Notes: generated from the sequence alone by a model not told the origin. 64,000 bases of DNA from Fibrobacter sp. UWH4 (GCF_900142475.1 NZ_FRAY01000003.1:520730-584729); one strand, 5' to 3'. Counted from the stretch's first letter, positions 1 to 8,533 are shown. Numbers and translations are program-made.

Positions 1-1
1 G

Positions 2-1486
2 GTAGACCTGTACGAACAGGGCAAATGCGTCGAAGAAAGATTCCGCGACATTAGGCGTTTTTTTGTAGACCGCAAGTTTAACGCTTACAGCAATGTTCTT
101 TTTGGCGAAGGCGGTGCGGGGGCCTTTAGCGATGGAAAGCTGAATACCCGCACCCGGAACCTGTTCACAGAACAGGTTCTACACGACATGGTCGAATTTG
201 GAGTCGACGAATCGGTCGTGACCTTCGCCAAGCCGCATATCGGCACGGACCGCCTCGTTTTATTGCTGCGGAAAATGCGCGCAGAAATAGAAAGGCTCGG
301 CGGCAAGATTCATTTTAGCACAGCGCTTGAAGACATCGAAATTAGGCAAGGGAAAATAACCGCTATTAAATTGAGGAATGTCATTCTGGAGCGAGGCTAT
401 GGCCGACCGATAGAATCCATTGCCCCAATCACAAGAGTTAATCCGAGTGAAACAAGGCCGACTTCCGCAACGTCATCCAGGAGCGAATCAAGGCAGTCTT
501 CCGCGACGTCATCCTGGAACGAAACGAAGCTGTCTTCCGCAACGTCATCCTGGAGCGAATCAAATCAGTCTTCCGCAACGTCATCCTGGAACGAAACGAA
601 GTGTAGTGACGGGATCCAGTGCAGCGTTTATACAGCATCATCGAATTCCTACTGGAAACCCTGCGAAGCGCTGGTGCTCGCCGTCGGGCATTCTGCCCGG
701 AGCATTTACGAAATGCTCCACGCCCGTGGCGTCGCACTCGAAAGCAAGGCTTTTGCCATGGGCGTGCGCGTCGAGCACCCGCAAGCACTCATCAACATGC
801 GCCAGCTCGGCCTGAATGTAGATACCAAGCTCACAGGGTCCGCCGAATATTTTCTCGCCACCCCGACACTGAATAAAACCAGCAGCGCCTACAGTTTCTG
901 CATGTGCCCGGGTGGCGTCCTGGTGCCCTGCGCCTCGGAACCCGGGACCCTCGCCACCAACGGCATGAGCTACAGCCGCCGCAACGGGCCTTTTGCAAAT
1001 GGGGCAATCGCCGTGCCCATTGCGGCAAGCGACAATCTCTTTGGCGGGCACGAATTCCAGCGTAAAATCGAAAGCGACGCCTACGCGGTCGGCGGCAAGA
1101 ACTACGCCGCTCCAGCCCAAAGCATCAAGGCGTTCCTCGCCCACCGCGAAGACAAATCGCTCCCGAAATCCACCTACCCCTGCGGACTCGTACAGAGCAA
1201 TCTCTGGGATTGGCTAGACAAGACCATTTGCAAGAGCCTCGCCGAAGGATTCCAAAATTTCGACAAGAAAATTCCCGGATTCATCGAAGAAGGCCTGATT
1301 GTCGCCCCCGAAACACGCACCAGCAGCCCGCTGCGCATGAGCCGCAACAACGAAACACTCGAAAGTGTGAATACCCGCGGCCTGTTTGTGCTCGGAGAAG
1401 GCGCCGGGTATTCCGGAGGAATTGTCACCAGCGCTGCCGACGGCGTTCGCCTCGCCCACTACGCGAAAAAGGATAAATTGGTATGA
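2..1486 (+). CDS. FAD-dependent oxidoreductase (COG2509-like), 5' truncated by the window edge
   Basis: The frame is open from the first bases, so the N-terminus with the dinucleotide-binding fold lies outside the window and 494 codons remain. The stretch EGGAGAFSDGKLNTR (about nt 104-148) and the C-terminal GEGAGYSGGIVTSAADG (about nt 1397-1447) are typical of the FAD-binding COG2509 family. Family members are predicted flavin dehydrogenases without a well-defined substrate, so no reaction is assigned. The middle is odd: about 80 residues between KITAIKLRN and YWKPCEALVLAVGHSAR are coded by REP-like DNA, including four 36-bp units, and are rich in Ser, Thr and Trp. The reading frame stays open through the insert. 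The stop TGA falls inside a 7-bp repeat motif. Confidence is good for the family, low for function. Confidence 0.75.
   Translation, partial: VDLYEQGKCVEERFRDIRRFFVDRKFNAYSNVLFGEGGAGAFSDGKLNTRTRNLFTEQVLHDMVEFGVDESVVTFAKPHIGTDRLVLLLRKMRAEIERLGGKIHFSTALEDIEIRQGKITAIKLRNVILERGYGRPIESIAPITRVNPSETRPTSATSSRSESRQSSATSSWNETKLSSATSSWSESNQSSATSSWNETKCSDGIQCSVYTASSNSYWKPCEALVLAVGHSARSIYEMLHARGVALESKAFAMGVRVEHPQALINMRQLGLNVDTKLTGSAEYFLATPTLNKTSSAYSFCMCPGGVLVPCASEPGTLATNGMSYSRRNGPFANGAIAVPIAASDNLFGGHEFQRKIESDAYAVGGKNYAAPAQSIKAFLAHREDKSLPKSTYPCGLVQSNLWDWLDKTICKSLAEGFQNFDKKIPGFIEEGLIVAPETRTSSPLRMSRNNETLESVNTRGLFVLGEGAGYSGGIVTSAADGVRLAHYAKKDKLV
377..625 (+). repeat. REP-like array inside a coding sequence (four 36-bp units)
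   Basis: Four tandem 36-bp units lie at 462-497, 498-533, 534-569 and 570-605. Each starts CTTCCGCAACGTCATCC or a close variant and each codes 12 residues. The core GTCATCCTGGAGCGAA also occurs as an intergenic element at 35528. A diverged copy sits at 377-420 and a terminal GGATCCAG piece at 612-619. The units are in frame with the surrounding oxidoreductase. Confidence 0.85.
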
Positions 1487-1598
1487 GCAATGATTTCGCT
1501 CATAAATTCGCTTTGAGGTCACTCCGCTTAAAGCCAATACACCTTAAACCTCAAAGGCACGTAGTGCCGACCTCTTACCCCACACCTCAGGTTAGCCT
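1487..1598. other. Short spacer with degenerate repeat
   Basis: This spacer holds no gene. It begins with a 7-bp motif (TATGAGC, AATGATT) that overlaps the preceding stop codon and continues with a low-complexity CTCATAAATTCGCTTTGAGG stretch. A similar TATGAGC-AATGAGC sequence occurs after pheT near 6041. Confidence 0.4.
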
Positions 1599-2684
1599 AT
1601 GATTACTCGCTTCATTGACCGCAATTTTGCTAACATGCGCCTCGACCGTTTTTTGCGCAAGGCATTCCCCGACGAATCGCTGTCGGTCTTTTTCGCCGTC
1701 ATCCGCAAGAAGAAAGTCCGCGTGAACGGCGTCGTTGGTAAAGCGAACCAGATGCTGCAGGAAGGTGATACCGTCTGCATCTACGAGAATTTCAAGAGCG
1801 TCGAAAACAATTCGGATTTCGGAATTCAGAATTCAGAAACCAAAGACATCGTTGCGAGTTCCGAAGGAACGAAGCAACCCAGCACCGGTTTTGCAAAAGC
1901 AAAGTCCACCTGGGGCAAAACAGACGAGAGACTAAAGACGAGAGACGAAAGGAACGCTTCTTGGGGTGCCAAGGAACTCGACATTGTCATCCAGACCGAA
2001 GACTATGTGGTCGTGAACAAACCCTCGGGACTTGCAAGCCAGCCGGGTTCCGGCACTCGCCCCGGCGAGAGCCTCGTGGAATACCTATGGGAATGGGGCC
2101 GCCGCGAAGGACTTGACTTCAAGCCCACCATCGCCCACCGCCTCGACCAAGAAACTTCGGGCATGATTATCGCCGCCCTCCACGGCGACACGCTCCGCGA
2201 CTTTACTCGCATGATTCGCGAACACGAAGTTGACAAGTTCTATTACGCGCTCGTCAAAGGCAACCTCAAAAAAGACAAGGGAACCATAAACGAAACGCTC
2301 ACCCGCACCGACGCCGCCAAGGGCAGCAAGATGAAGGTCGGCGAAACCGGCAAGGATGCCCAGCAGGCAATCACCCACTACCGTGTCAAGCAGCATTACG
2401 AAGGCTACGACCTGGTAAAAATCAAGCTCGAAACGGGTCGCATGCACCAGATCCGCGCCCATTTCGCAAGCATCGGACACCCGCTCCTCGGCGACACTCG
2501 CTACGGCGATTTTGCGCTCAACCGCGAAGTCAAAAAACAGCTCGGGCTGCACAGGCTCTTCTTACACAGCTGTCGTCTAGAATTTGTATGGCACGGCGAC
2601 AAAATCGTACTCGATTGTCCGCTCCCCAAGGAACTGCAAAGCGTCGTGGACCAACTAAAGCCTATTCGCCACGAGCACCGATAA
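1599..2684 (+). CDS. RluA-family 23S rRNA pseudouridine synthase
   Basis: This 361-residue protein should convert uridine to pseudouridine in ribosomal RNA. An S4 RNA-binding domain occupies residues 12-65 (RLDRFLRKAF, then the VNG turn). The catalytic domain follows from about residue 125, with the HRLDQETSGMII motif that carries the catalytic Asp, and the C-terminal GRMHQIRAHFASIGHPLLGD signature. This order matches RluC/RluD. The linker between the domains is about 50 residues and is coded by three different repeat elements (nt 1810-1950). The gene is followed 5 nt later by the convergent budA end. Whether the target is that of RluC, RluD or another position cannot be told. Confidence 0.85.
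   Translation: MITRFIDRNFANMRLDRFLRKAFPDESLSVFFAVIRKKKVRVNGVVGKANQMLQEGDTVCIYENFKSVENNSDFGIQNSETKDIVASSEGTKQPSTGFAKAKSTWGKTDERLKTRDERNASWGAKELDIVIQTEDYVVVNKPSGLASQPGSGTRPGESLVEYLWEWGRREGLDFKPTIAHRLDQETSGMIIAALHGDTLRDFTRMIREHEVDKFYYALVKGNLKKDKGTINETLTRTDAAKGSKMKVGETGKDAQQAITHYRVKQHYEGYDLVKIKLETGRMHQIRAHFASIGHPLLGDTRYGDFALNREVKKQLGLHRLFLHSCRLEFVWHGDKIVLDCPLPKELQSVVDQLKPIRHEHR
1810..1950 (+). repeat. Three repeat elements inside the RluA linker
   Basis: From 1810 to 1837 there are four 7-bp units (ATTCGGA, TTTCGGA, ATTCAGA, ATTCAGA). From 1851 to 1880 there is a REP-like element (GTTGCGAGTTCCGAAGGAAC and on) related to one at 6618-6646. From 1923 to 1950 there are four units of a second 7-bp family (GACGAGA, GACTAAA, GACGAGA, GACGAAA). 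All are also found between genes in this window. Confidence 0.85.
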
Positions 2685-2689
2685 AAGAC

Positions 2690-3430
2690 TTATTTATTTC
2701 CCTGCTCGACCTGCTTGATATCCTTTTGCGAAGCTCTGGTCAGGGAATAAGTGTCAAAGGCGGCCTCTCGCGGGAGCTGCAACTCGATGGATGTAATTTT
2801 CTCCATCTTTGCCTCCCCCTTTTCAAGGGAAAGGTCAAAGACATGTCCGCCAAAACGTTTGTCTTCGGAAACAAAGTGGAAATGCCACCCAGCCGCATTG
2901 ATTCCATCCATATAATCGGGATAGTACAGACAAACTAGCGTCCCTCCAATATTGTCAAATTCAAATGACTTCTGCCTTTCGAACAGGAGCTCCTTCAACT
3001 CAATATGATGCGCCTTGAGCCCGCTTTCGGAGCGGGCATTTACCTTCTTGAAAAATCCGTCTATCCGCACCATATGCATACTGTTGAGACCGAAGTGTTC
3101 CTCAATTTTCACATTCAGCAATGCCTTGAGACTATTAATATTCTCGACGGCATCGACCGCAAATGATTCCTGATTCTTTAAGAATACGACCGATGCAAAT
3201 GGAACACCTAAATCAGCGGGAGTCTCGCTTACGGAGCCATCATCAGCAGCGCGGTAGCAATGACCATCCACGACAATCATCTCGCCGTCGCAGTTTTCAA
3301 AAGTTCCAAGCCCCGTATCCCCGTTCTGCAGCAAATCACGAACTTTGACAACCGTTCGCGTGTAACCGAGCGCAAGTGCACTCAGGGTAGATACCTGGTA
3401 CATTTTTTCGCTAGATGCATTTTCATTCAT
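2690..3430 (-). CDS. budA: alpha-acetolactate decarboxylase
   Basis: The enzyme converts 2-acetolactate to acetoin, a step in 2,3-butanediol-type fermentation or in removal of excess acetolactate. The 246-residue length fits the family. Family motifs are visible: YQVSTLSALALG near the N-terminus, GDTGLGTFENCDGEMIVVDG, and the zinc ligands in GWHFHFVSEDKRFGGHV. The start at 3430 is chosen because AAGGAGA stands 7 nt upstream; an earlier in-frame Met at 3457 precedes that site. The gene stands alone, convergent with the RluA gene. No acetolactate synthase or butanediol dehydrogenase gene is adjacent. Confidence 0.88.
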   Translation of the reverse strand: MNENASSEKMYQVSTLSALALGYTRTVVKVRDLLQNGDTGLGTFENCDGEMIVVDGHCYRAADDGSVSETPADLGVPFASVVFLKNQESFAVDAVENINSLKALLNVKIEEHFGLNSMHMVRIDGFFKKVNARSESGLKAHHIELKELLFERQKSFEFDNIGGTLVCLYYPDYMDGINAAGWHFHFVSEDKRFGGHVFDLSLEKGEAKMEKITSIELQLPREAAFDTYSLTRASQKDIKQVEQGNK

Positions 3431-3495
3431 CACAAAATCTCCTTCTTTCTTGTTCAATATTTAGTTATTCTCCACGCACTTGCAACCACATTTTC

Positions 3496-3503
3496 TACAT
3501 TTA
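3496..3503 (+). promoter_or_regulatory. Bacteroidetes-type -7 element upstream of pheT
   Basis: TACATTTA fits the TAnnTTTG/A element seen before many genes in this window. It lies about 70 nt upstream of the pheT start. The call is by similarity only. Confidence 0.35.
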
Positions 3504-3572
3504 CCTGCGAAAAATAACGAATCGGCGAAGGAATAAATAATCGTTTTGCCGCCGCATTTTAAAGAGGAAAAG

Positions 3573-6008
3573 ATGAAAGTTTCTTTGAATTGGCTCAGAC
3601 GTCATGTGGATCTTCCGGAATCTGCGGAAGAAGTTGCAAAGGCTCTCACCGCCGTCGGTCTCGAAGTCGAAGGTATGGAAGAACCGGGCAAGGTTTATGA
3701 AAAGCTCGTTGTCGCAAAAGTTCTCACTTGCGATGCCCACCCGGACAGCGACCATTTGCACATCACGACCGTGAACGACGGCAAGGAAGTCATCCAGGTT
3801 GTTTGCGGAGCCCCGAACGTGGCTGCAGACCAGACCGTGGTGCTCGCCCCGATTGGTGCGGAACTTCCGCTCCCTGACGGTGGCACGCTCAAGATGAAGA
3901 AGTCCAAGATTCGTGGCGTCGAAAGTTTCGGCATGATTTGCGCCGAAGACGAAATCGGCCTCAGCGACGACCACGCAGGCATCATGGTTCTCGACGACAG
4001 CATTCCCGCTGGCACCCCGTTCGTAAGTCTCGGCCTTTACGACGTTTGCTTTGAACTGAACGTGACCCCGAACCGCCCGGATGCATTAAGCCACCGTGGC
4101 GTGGCCCGCGAACTGGCCGCAAAGTTCAACCGTCCGCTGAAGCCGCTCGCCTACGAACTCAAGGAAGACTCCGAAGCAGCAAGCTCTGCCATCAGCCTCG
4201 AAGTGGATTCCGGTTGCGGTTGTTCCCGCTACGTGGGACGCGTCATCAAAGACGTAAAAGTTGAAAAGTCCCCGGCATGGCTCGCAAAGCTCCTGCATGC
4301 TGTAGGCATGAACAGCATCAACAACGTGGTGGACATCACGAACTTCATTCTGATGGACGTGGGCCAGCCGCTCCACAGCTTCGCCATGGACCAGCTCCAT
4401 GGCAACAAGATCAAGGTGCGCCGCGCCGTGAAGGGCGAAAAGATCGAAACCATCGACCACACCGCTCACGAACTCGTCGAAAACGACCTCGTGATTTGCG
4501 ACGGCGACCGTCCGGCTTGCGTAGCCGGCGTGATGGGCGGCGTTGAATCCGAAATAGTCGACACCACCAAGAACGTGTTCCTCGAAAGTGCCTGGTTCAA
4601 CCCGACCATCGTCCGCAAGCAGGCCAAGCGTCTCTGCATCTCGACCGATTCCAGCTACCGCTTTGAACGCGAAATCGACTTTACCACCCAGGACGAATAC
4701 AGCCGCTACGCCTGCGCCATGATTCAAGAAGTCGCCGGTGGCCGCATTCTCAAGGGCACCGTCGAATACACGGGCGACGACCACAAGAAGGCTCTCAACG
4801 AAGTCACGCTCCGCACCGCCCGCGCCGAAAAGATTATCGGCATGAAGATTGATGCTGCCGACATCGAAAAGTACCTCACTGGTATCGCTCTCGAAGTCGT
4901 GAAGAAAGACGCCGAATCCATCACCTTCAGGATTCCGGGTTTCCGCCCCGACCTCGAACGCGAAGTCGACCTTATCGAAGAAGTCGCCCGCCTTATCGGT
5001 TTCGACAACATCCCGTACACGCTGCCCTCCTTCAAGATGCAGCCGAACGAACTTCCGCCGATCGAAGTCCTGAACCGTAAGATTCGCAAGACGCTTTCTG
5101 CAATGGGCCTGCACGAATGCCTGAGCCTTCGCTTTACGAGCAAGGCCCGCACCGAAGCTTTGTTCGGTGCAGAAAATGACGACCGCCGCAGCAAGCCCGC
5201 AGCGCTTCTCAACCCGCTTTCCGATGAACTCGGCGTGGTTCCGACCAGCCTCCTCCCGAATCTTCTCAAGAGCGTTGCCGAAAACGAAAAGAACCGCCCT
5301 GGTTCCGTTCGCCTGTTCGAAGTGGCCAAGGGTCAGTTCAAGCGCGACCGCAAGGACGTGCGCGATCCGGGCTTCGACGAATCGAACCTCGTCGCCCTCG
5401 CCGTTGCAGGCGCCTTCGATGTAAACCCGCTCAACGACAAGCCTGCCCAGATCGACTTTGCCGCCTTCAAGGGGCTGGTGCAGAGTTTCCTCAAGCGCGT
5501 GGGCCTCGTAGTGGAGTTCCGCGTGCCTGCCAAGGCTGAAATTTACCTGCACCCGGGCAAGCAAGTCGAAGTCCTCGCCGACGGCGTGGTGCTCGGCACC
5601 ATGGGCGAACTCCACCCGACCGCCATGGCCGCTTTCGATATCGGCTACAGCACCTACGTGATGGAACTCGACATGGACAAGATGGAACACGCCACCCACA
5701 AGAAGATCGTGTTCGAACCGTTCAGCCGCCAGGTACCGTCTAGCCGCGACATTTCCATCGAAGTCGACAAGACCATGACTCACGAACAGATTCTTGCACG
5801 CATCAAGGGCCTGAACCCGAAGAACCTCGCGAAGATTACGCTCAAGAGCATCTACGAAGGCGACAAGATCGAAGCCGGCAAGAAGAACATGGTCTACAGT
5901 CTGACCTACCAGGCCATGGACCGCACCCTTACCGACGACGAAGTCAACAAGGCCCACAACAAGCTGCGTGACAAGCTCGTCGCCAACGGCGACATCGTGC
6001 TGAGATAG
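3573..6008 (+). CDS. pheT: Phenylalanine-tRNA ligase beta subunit
   Basis: This is the large subunit of the (alpha-beta)2 enzyme that charges tRNA-Phe. The protein has 811 residues, as is usual. It begins MKVSLNWLRRHVDLPE, continues with a tRNA-binding (EMAP-like) domain around residues 40-150 (VVAKVLTCDAHPDSDHLHIT), the B3/B4 editing region (NVVDITNFILMDVGQPLHSF), B5 (LEREVDLIEEVARLIGFDNIP) and a C-terminal anticodon-binding domain (PSSRDISIEVDKTMTHEQIL). The start at 3573 follows AAAGAGGAAA; an upstream in-frame Met at 3546 is less likely. pheS is not next to it in the window, so the two subunits appear to be coded apart. Confidence 0.95.
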   Translation: MKVSLNWLRRHVDLPESAEEVAKALTAVGLEVEGMEEPGKVYEKLVVAKVLTCDAHPDSDHLHITTVNDGKEVIQVVCGAPNVAADQTVVLAPIGAELPLPDGGTLKMKKSKIRGVESFGMICAEDEIGLSDDHAGIMVLDDSIPAGTPFVSLGLYDVCFELNVTPNRPDALSHRGVARELAAKFNRPLKPLAYELKEDSEAASSAISLEVDSGCGCSRYVGRVIKDVKVEKSPAWLAKLLHAVGMNSINNVVDITNFILMDVGQPLHSFAMDQLHGNKIKVRRAVKGEKIETIDHTAHELVENDLVICDGDRPACVAGVMGGVESEIVDTTKNVFLESAWFNPTIVRKQAKRLCISTDSSYRFEREIDFTTQDEYSRYACAMIQEVAGGRILKGTVEYTGDDHKKALNEVTLRTARAEKIIGMKIDAADIEKYLTGIALEVVKKDAESITFRIPGFRPDLEREVDLIEEVARLIGFDNIPYTLPSFKMQPNELPPIEVLNRKIRKTLSAMGLHECLSLRFTSKARTEALFGAENDDRRSKPAALLNPLSDELGVVPTSLLPNLLKSVAENEKNRPGSVRLFEVAKGQFKRDRKDVRDPGFDESNLVALAVAGAFDVNPLNDKPAQIDFAAFKGLVQSFLKRVGLVVEFRVPAKAEIYLHPGKQVEVLADGVVLGTMGELHPTAMAAFDIGYSTYVMELDMDKMEHATHKKIVFEPFSRQVPSSRDISIEVDKTMTHEQILARIKGLNPKNLAKITLKSIYEGDKIEAGKKNMVYSLTYQAMDRTLTDDEVNKAHNKLRDKLVANGDIVLR

Positions 6009-6080
6009 GTGTGAGCTCGGGCCTCACGGCCCTTTGAGCTATGAGCAATGAGCGCGCATTTCTTCGGAATGCTGTGAGAT

Positions 6081-6113
6081 ACAAAAAGAGCCCCTTACAG
6101 GGGCTCTCATTAT
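6081..6113. terminator. Hairpin terminator between convergent genes
   Basis: GAGCCCC-TTA-CAGGGGCTC forms a GC-rich stem. On the minus strand it is followed by CTCTTTTTGT, so it best ends the small gene at 6196-6573, and it may also serve pheT. Confidence 0.7.
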
Positions 6114-6195
6114 TTAGATACTCATAGCACACAACGTGTGCGGCCTCACAGCTCAAAGCGTAGCGCCCTCAGAGGCGGTCACGCCGACCTCATCG

Positions 6196-6573
6196 CTATT
6201 CCAGCGCTTCACGAATCTGCTGGATAAAGTCCATTTCTTCGGGCGACACGTTGCTTTCGTTTTCGTTTTCTTTAGAGGCGTTCGCTACACGGAGCATCGA
6301 TTCAAGAACCTTGCTCTTGAATTCGCCAGACTCATTCTTGATGGCCTCGACACAAGCAGCGGCACGGTCCTTAGCCGATTTAAACTTCGCATAGGTGTTG
6401 TTGAAATCGTCCCAAGAAACATCCGGGGTCAGTTCGTCATGAATCGCATCCAGCGTATCGCTTTCGGCTTCCGTTGCCGAAGTGGAACCCGGCAAAAGCT
6501 TGTCGGTTTCGGATTCGTGATAAAGACAAGCCACCTGCCAAGAAAGAATCAAAAGAGCCAAATTCGAATTCAT
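6196..6573 (-). CDS. Small hypothetical protein
   Basis: A 125-residue protein that I do not recognise. It begins MNSNLALLILSWQVACLY, a moderately hydrophobic N-terminus that includes one Cys, and the rest is acidic and probably helical (ESDTLDAIHDELTPDVSWDD, then a Lys/Glu-rich second half). The start at 6573 is preceded by TGAGGT at a suitable distance and by a TATCTTTG promoter element at 6595-6602; an earlier in-frame Met at 6597 would overlap that element. It is transcribed towards pheT and ends at a shared hairpin. No neighbouring gene suggests a role. Confidence 0.6.
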   Translation of the reverse strand: MNSNLALLILSWQVACLYHESETDKLLPGSTSATEAESDTLDAIHDELTPDVSWDDFNNTYAKFKSAKDRAAACVEAIKNESGEFKSKVLESMLRVANASKENENESNVSPEEMDFIQQIREALE

Positions 6574-6594
6574 GTTTACCTCAATTTTTTTTTG

Positions 6595-6602
6595 CAAAGA
6601 TA
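6595..6602 (-). promoter_or_regulatory. TATCTTTG promoter element
   Basis: The minus strand reads TATCTTTG 21 nt upstream of the ATG at 6573. It matches the Bacteroidetes -7 consensus TAnnTTTG. The transcription start would lie a few bases downstream, leaving a short leader with the TGAGGT ribosome site. Confidence 0.45.
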
Positions 6603-6617
6603 CAAAATGAAAATGGT

Positions 6618-6701
6618 TTGCTTCGTCACTTCGCTCCTTGCAATGACGCTTTTTTACTTTTCATTTTAAAAGCTCCGAATTCTGAAATCTGAATTCCGAA
6701 T
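6618..6701. repeat. REP-like element plus 7-bp repeats upstream of dnaX
   Basis: 6618-6646 is a REP-like element (TTGCTTCGTCACTTCGCTCC and on to CAATGAC). 6674-6701 holds four 7-bp units (TCCGAAT, TCTGAAA, TCTGAAT, TCCGAAT). The same families recur in spacers and in coding sequences of this window. Confidence 0.8.
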
Positions 6702-6729
6702 TTCAAGCTCATTTTACTACTTTTAGGCT

Positions 6730-8502
6730 ATGGCATACGTAGCAATGGCCCGTAAGTGGCGTCCGCAATCTTTCTCCGACATGGTCGGACAGGAACATAT
6801 CGCAAAGACCCTCCAGAACGCAATCGAAGGAGGACGACTCCACCACGCATTCCTATTCACCGGAACCCGCGGTGTCGGTAAGACTACCAGTGCCCGTATC
6901 CTCGCCCGCACGCTCAACTGCACCGGCGGCGATCCGCTCCACCCCTGTGGACAGTGTGAAAGCTGCAAGGACATCGCTGGCGGAAACCCGATGGACGTGT
7001 TCGAAATAGACGCCGCCTCCAACACCGGCGTCGACAACATCCGCGACGTGATCGAGCGCGTGCAGTATCCGCCCGTCATCGGCAAGTACAAGATTTTCAT
7101 TATCGACGAAGTCCACATGCTCTCGAACGGAGCCTTCAACGCGCTCCTCAAAACGCTCGAAGAACCGCCTGAACATGTCATTTTCATCTTCGCGACCACC
7201 GAAGTCAACAAGGTGCCGCAAACGATTCTCAGCCGCGTACAGCGATTCGACTTCAAGCGACTGACCGTAGAACAAATCCGCAGCCGTCTGCGCTACATCT
7301 GCGAACAGGAAGGCATCAACGCCACCGACGAAGCCCTCGACATTTTCGCCGAAAAAGCCGACGGTTCCATGCGCGACGGCCTCACCTACTTCGACCAGGC
7401 CTACGCCTTTACCGGTAACGAGATGGCCGCCGAATCGGTCCGTAGCGTTCTCGGCATTCCTCCCGTCGAACTGTTCTTTACGCTCATTAACGCCATCAAG
7501 GATCACGACCTCAAGGAATGTTTCAAGATGGTCGACGACGCCTGCAAGCGCGGAATCGAATTTACACCGCTTCTCGACGGTTTCGGCAAGTTCCTCAGGA
7601 ACATGCTCTACGCCCGCCTCGACGCCTTCACGCCTGACGTGATTAACATTTCCGAGGAGCTGTACACCAAGTACAAGAGCGCCGTTCCCGAACTCAAGAA
7701 CGGAGACATCCTGCGCATCAGCAAGATGCTTATCGACTTGCAGGGCACCCTCCGCTACAGCACGAACCCGCGACTCCTTGTCGAAACGACATTCGCCCGC
7801 ATGGCTTGGCTCGACAGGCTGACGGATCTCAGACGCGCTCTTGCCGCGATTAACGATCCTTCCAAAGCTTCGAGCAGCGCCTCCGACGAGGCGTTAAAAA
7901 AAAAAGTAACTGAAGTCCAGAACATGCTGGATGCCGTGGAAGAAGCCAAGGCTTTACAGCAACAGGACGAAAATCCCTTTGCCGCCCTACAGAACGGAAT
8001 CGCCAACGGCTACAATGGCGACGTTTACAGTCGTTACGAAATTTCTGCCGTCTGGGGTTCCATCAAGACGCACATCGCCGATTCCGGTGACTTCGCCTTC
8101 TCGGTCGCCCTGAACGATACCGTCCTCGAAACCGGCGACCCGAAAGTCACCCCCTTCCCCATCGCGCTCACCTACCTTGGCGACACCGCCAGCGAAGTTT
8201 GGGGAATCAAGCAGATGGAAGAGCACCCAGAGTACCTGGAGCGCTTAAAGCAGATTCTCGAAGAAAAATTGCAGACCCCGGTAATGCTTACGGTCAAGTC
8301 GAGAGCCTTCAACGAAAGCGAACTTGCCGTCCGCAAGCAGGCGCGCATGTCGCCCTACCAGCTGGACCTCGAAAAAGATGCGGGCCTCGCTAAGCTCAAG
8401 GAGCTGTTCATGGCAGAACTCATCTATAGCGCCAAGAGCAGCAGACCAGTTGTCGCCCCGCAGCAAAACGATTCCTGCGACGTCGACAGCGACGACCAAT
8501 AA
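6730..8502 (+). CDS. dnaX: DNA polymerase III subunits gamma and tau
   Basis: This is the clamp-loader ATPase of the replicative polymerase. Residues 1-220 form the AAA+ part with Walker A (GTRGVGKTTSARILA), the four-Cys zinc module (C-x8-CGQCESC) and Walker B followed by the sensor (IIDEVHMLSNGAFNALLKTL). Domain III follows to about residue 380, then a variable tau tail; total 590 residues. Codons 389-392 contain a run of ten A (nt 7896-7905). A slip in either direction meets a stop within three codons, which would give a gamma-like product of about 393 residues. No recR or YbaB gene follows; dnaX stands alone and ends at a hairpin shared with the convergent amidohydrolase gene. Confidence 0.95.
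   Translation: MAYVAMARKWRPQSFSDMVGQEHIAKTLQNAIEGGRLHHAFLFTGTRGVGKTTSARILARTLNCTGGDPLHPCGQCESCKDIAGGNPMDVFEIDAASNTGVDNIRDVIERVQYPPVIGKYKIFIIDEVHMLSNGAFNALLKTLEEPPEHVIFIFATTEVNKVPQTILSRVQRFDFKRLTVEQIRSRLRYICEQEGINATDEALDIFAEKADGSMRDGLTYFDQAYAFTGNEMAAESVRSVLGIPPVELFFTLINAIKDHDLKECFKMVDDACKRGIEFTPLLDGFGKFLRNMLYARLDAFTPDVINISEELYTKYKSAVPELKNGDILRISKMLIDLQGTLRYSTNPRLLVETTFARMAWLDRLTDLRRALAAINDPSKASSSASDEALKKKVTEVQNMLDAVEEAKALQQQDENPFAALQNGIANGYNGDVYSRYEISAVWGSIKTHIADSGDFAFSVALNDTVLETGDPKVTPFPIALTYLGDTASEVWGIKQMEEHPEYLERLKQILEEKLQTPVMLTVKSRAFNESELAVRKQARMSPYQLDLEKDAGLAKLKELFMAELIYSAKSSRPVVAPQQNDSCDVDSDDQ
7896..7932 (+). promoter_or_regulatory. Candidate programmed slippage site in dnaX
   Basis: Ten consecutive A (7896-7905) are read TTA AAA AAA AAA GTA in frame. 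One added A or a -1 slip gives AGT AAC TGA. One lost A or a +1 slip gives AAG TAA. Ten bases further, TCCAG-AACATG-CTGGA (7916-7931) can form a small stem-loop. In Escherichia coli and Thermus, dnaX makes its short gamma subunit by slippage at A-rich tracts. Confidence 0.6.
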
Positions 8503-8505
8503 TTC

Positions 8506-8533
8506 AAACGGGTAGACTCAAGTCCACCCGTTT
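8506..8533. terminator. Bidirectional hairpin between dnaX and the amidohydrolase
   Basis: AAACGGGT and ACCCGTTT form perfect 8-bp arms around a 12-nt loop region between two convergent genes. There is no long T-run, so efficiency is uncertain. Confidence 0.6.

Noticed and set aside
462..605. CRISPR-like array
   Set aside because: The 36-bp units are contiguous without unique spacers and lie in a coding frame. No cas genes are present.
4086..5957. A 623-codon open frame antisense to pheT
   Set aside because: Same mirror-frame composition; pheT is clearly the real gene.
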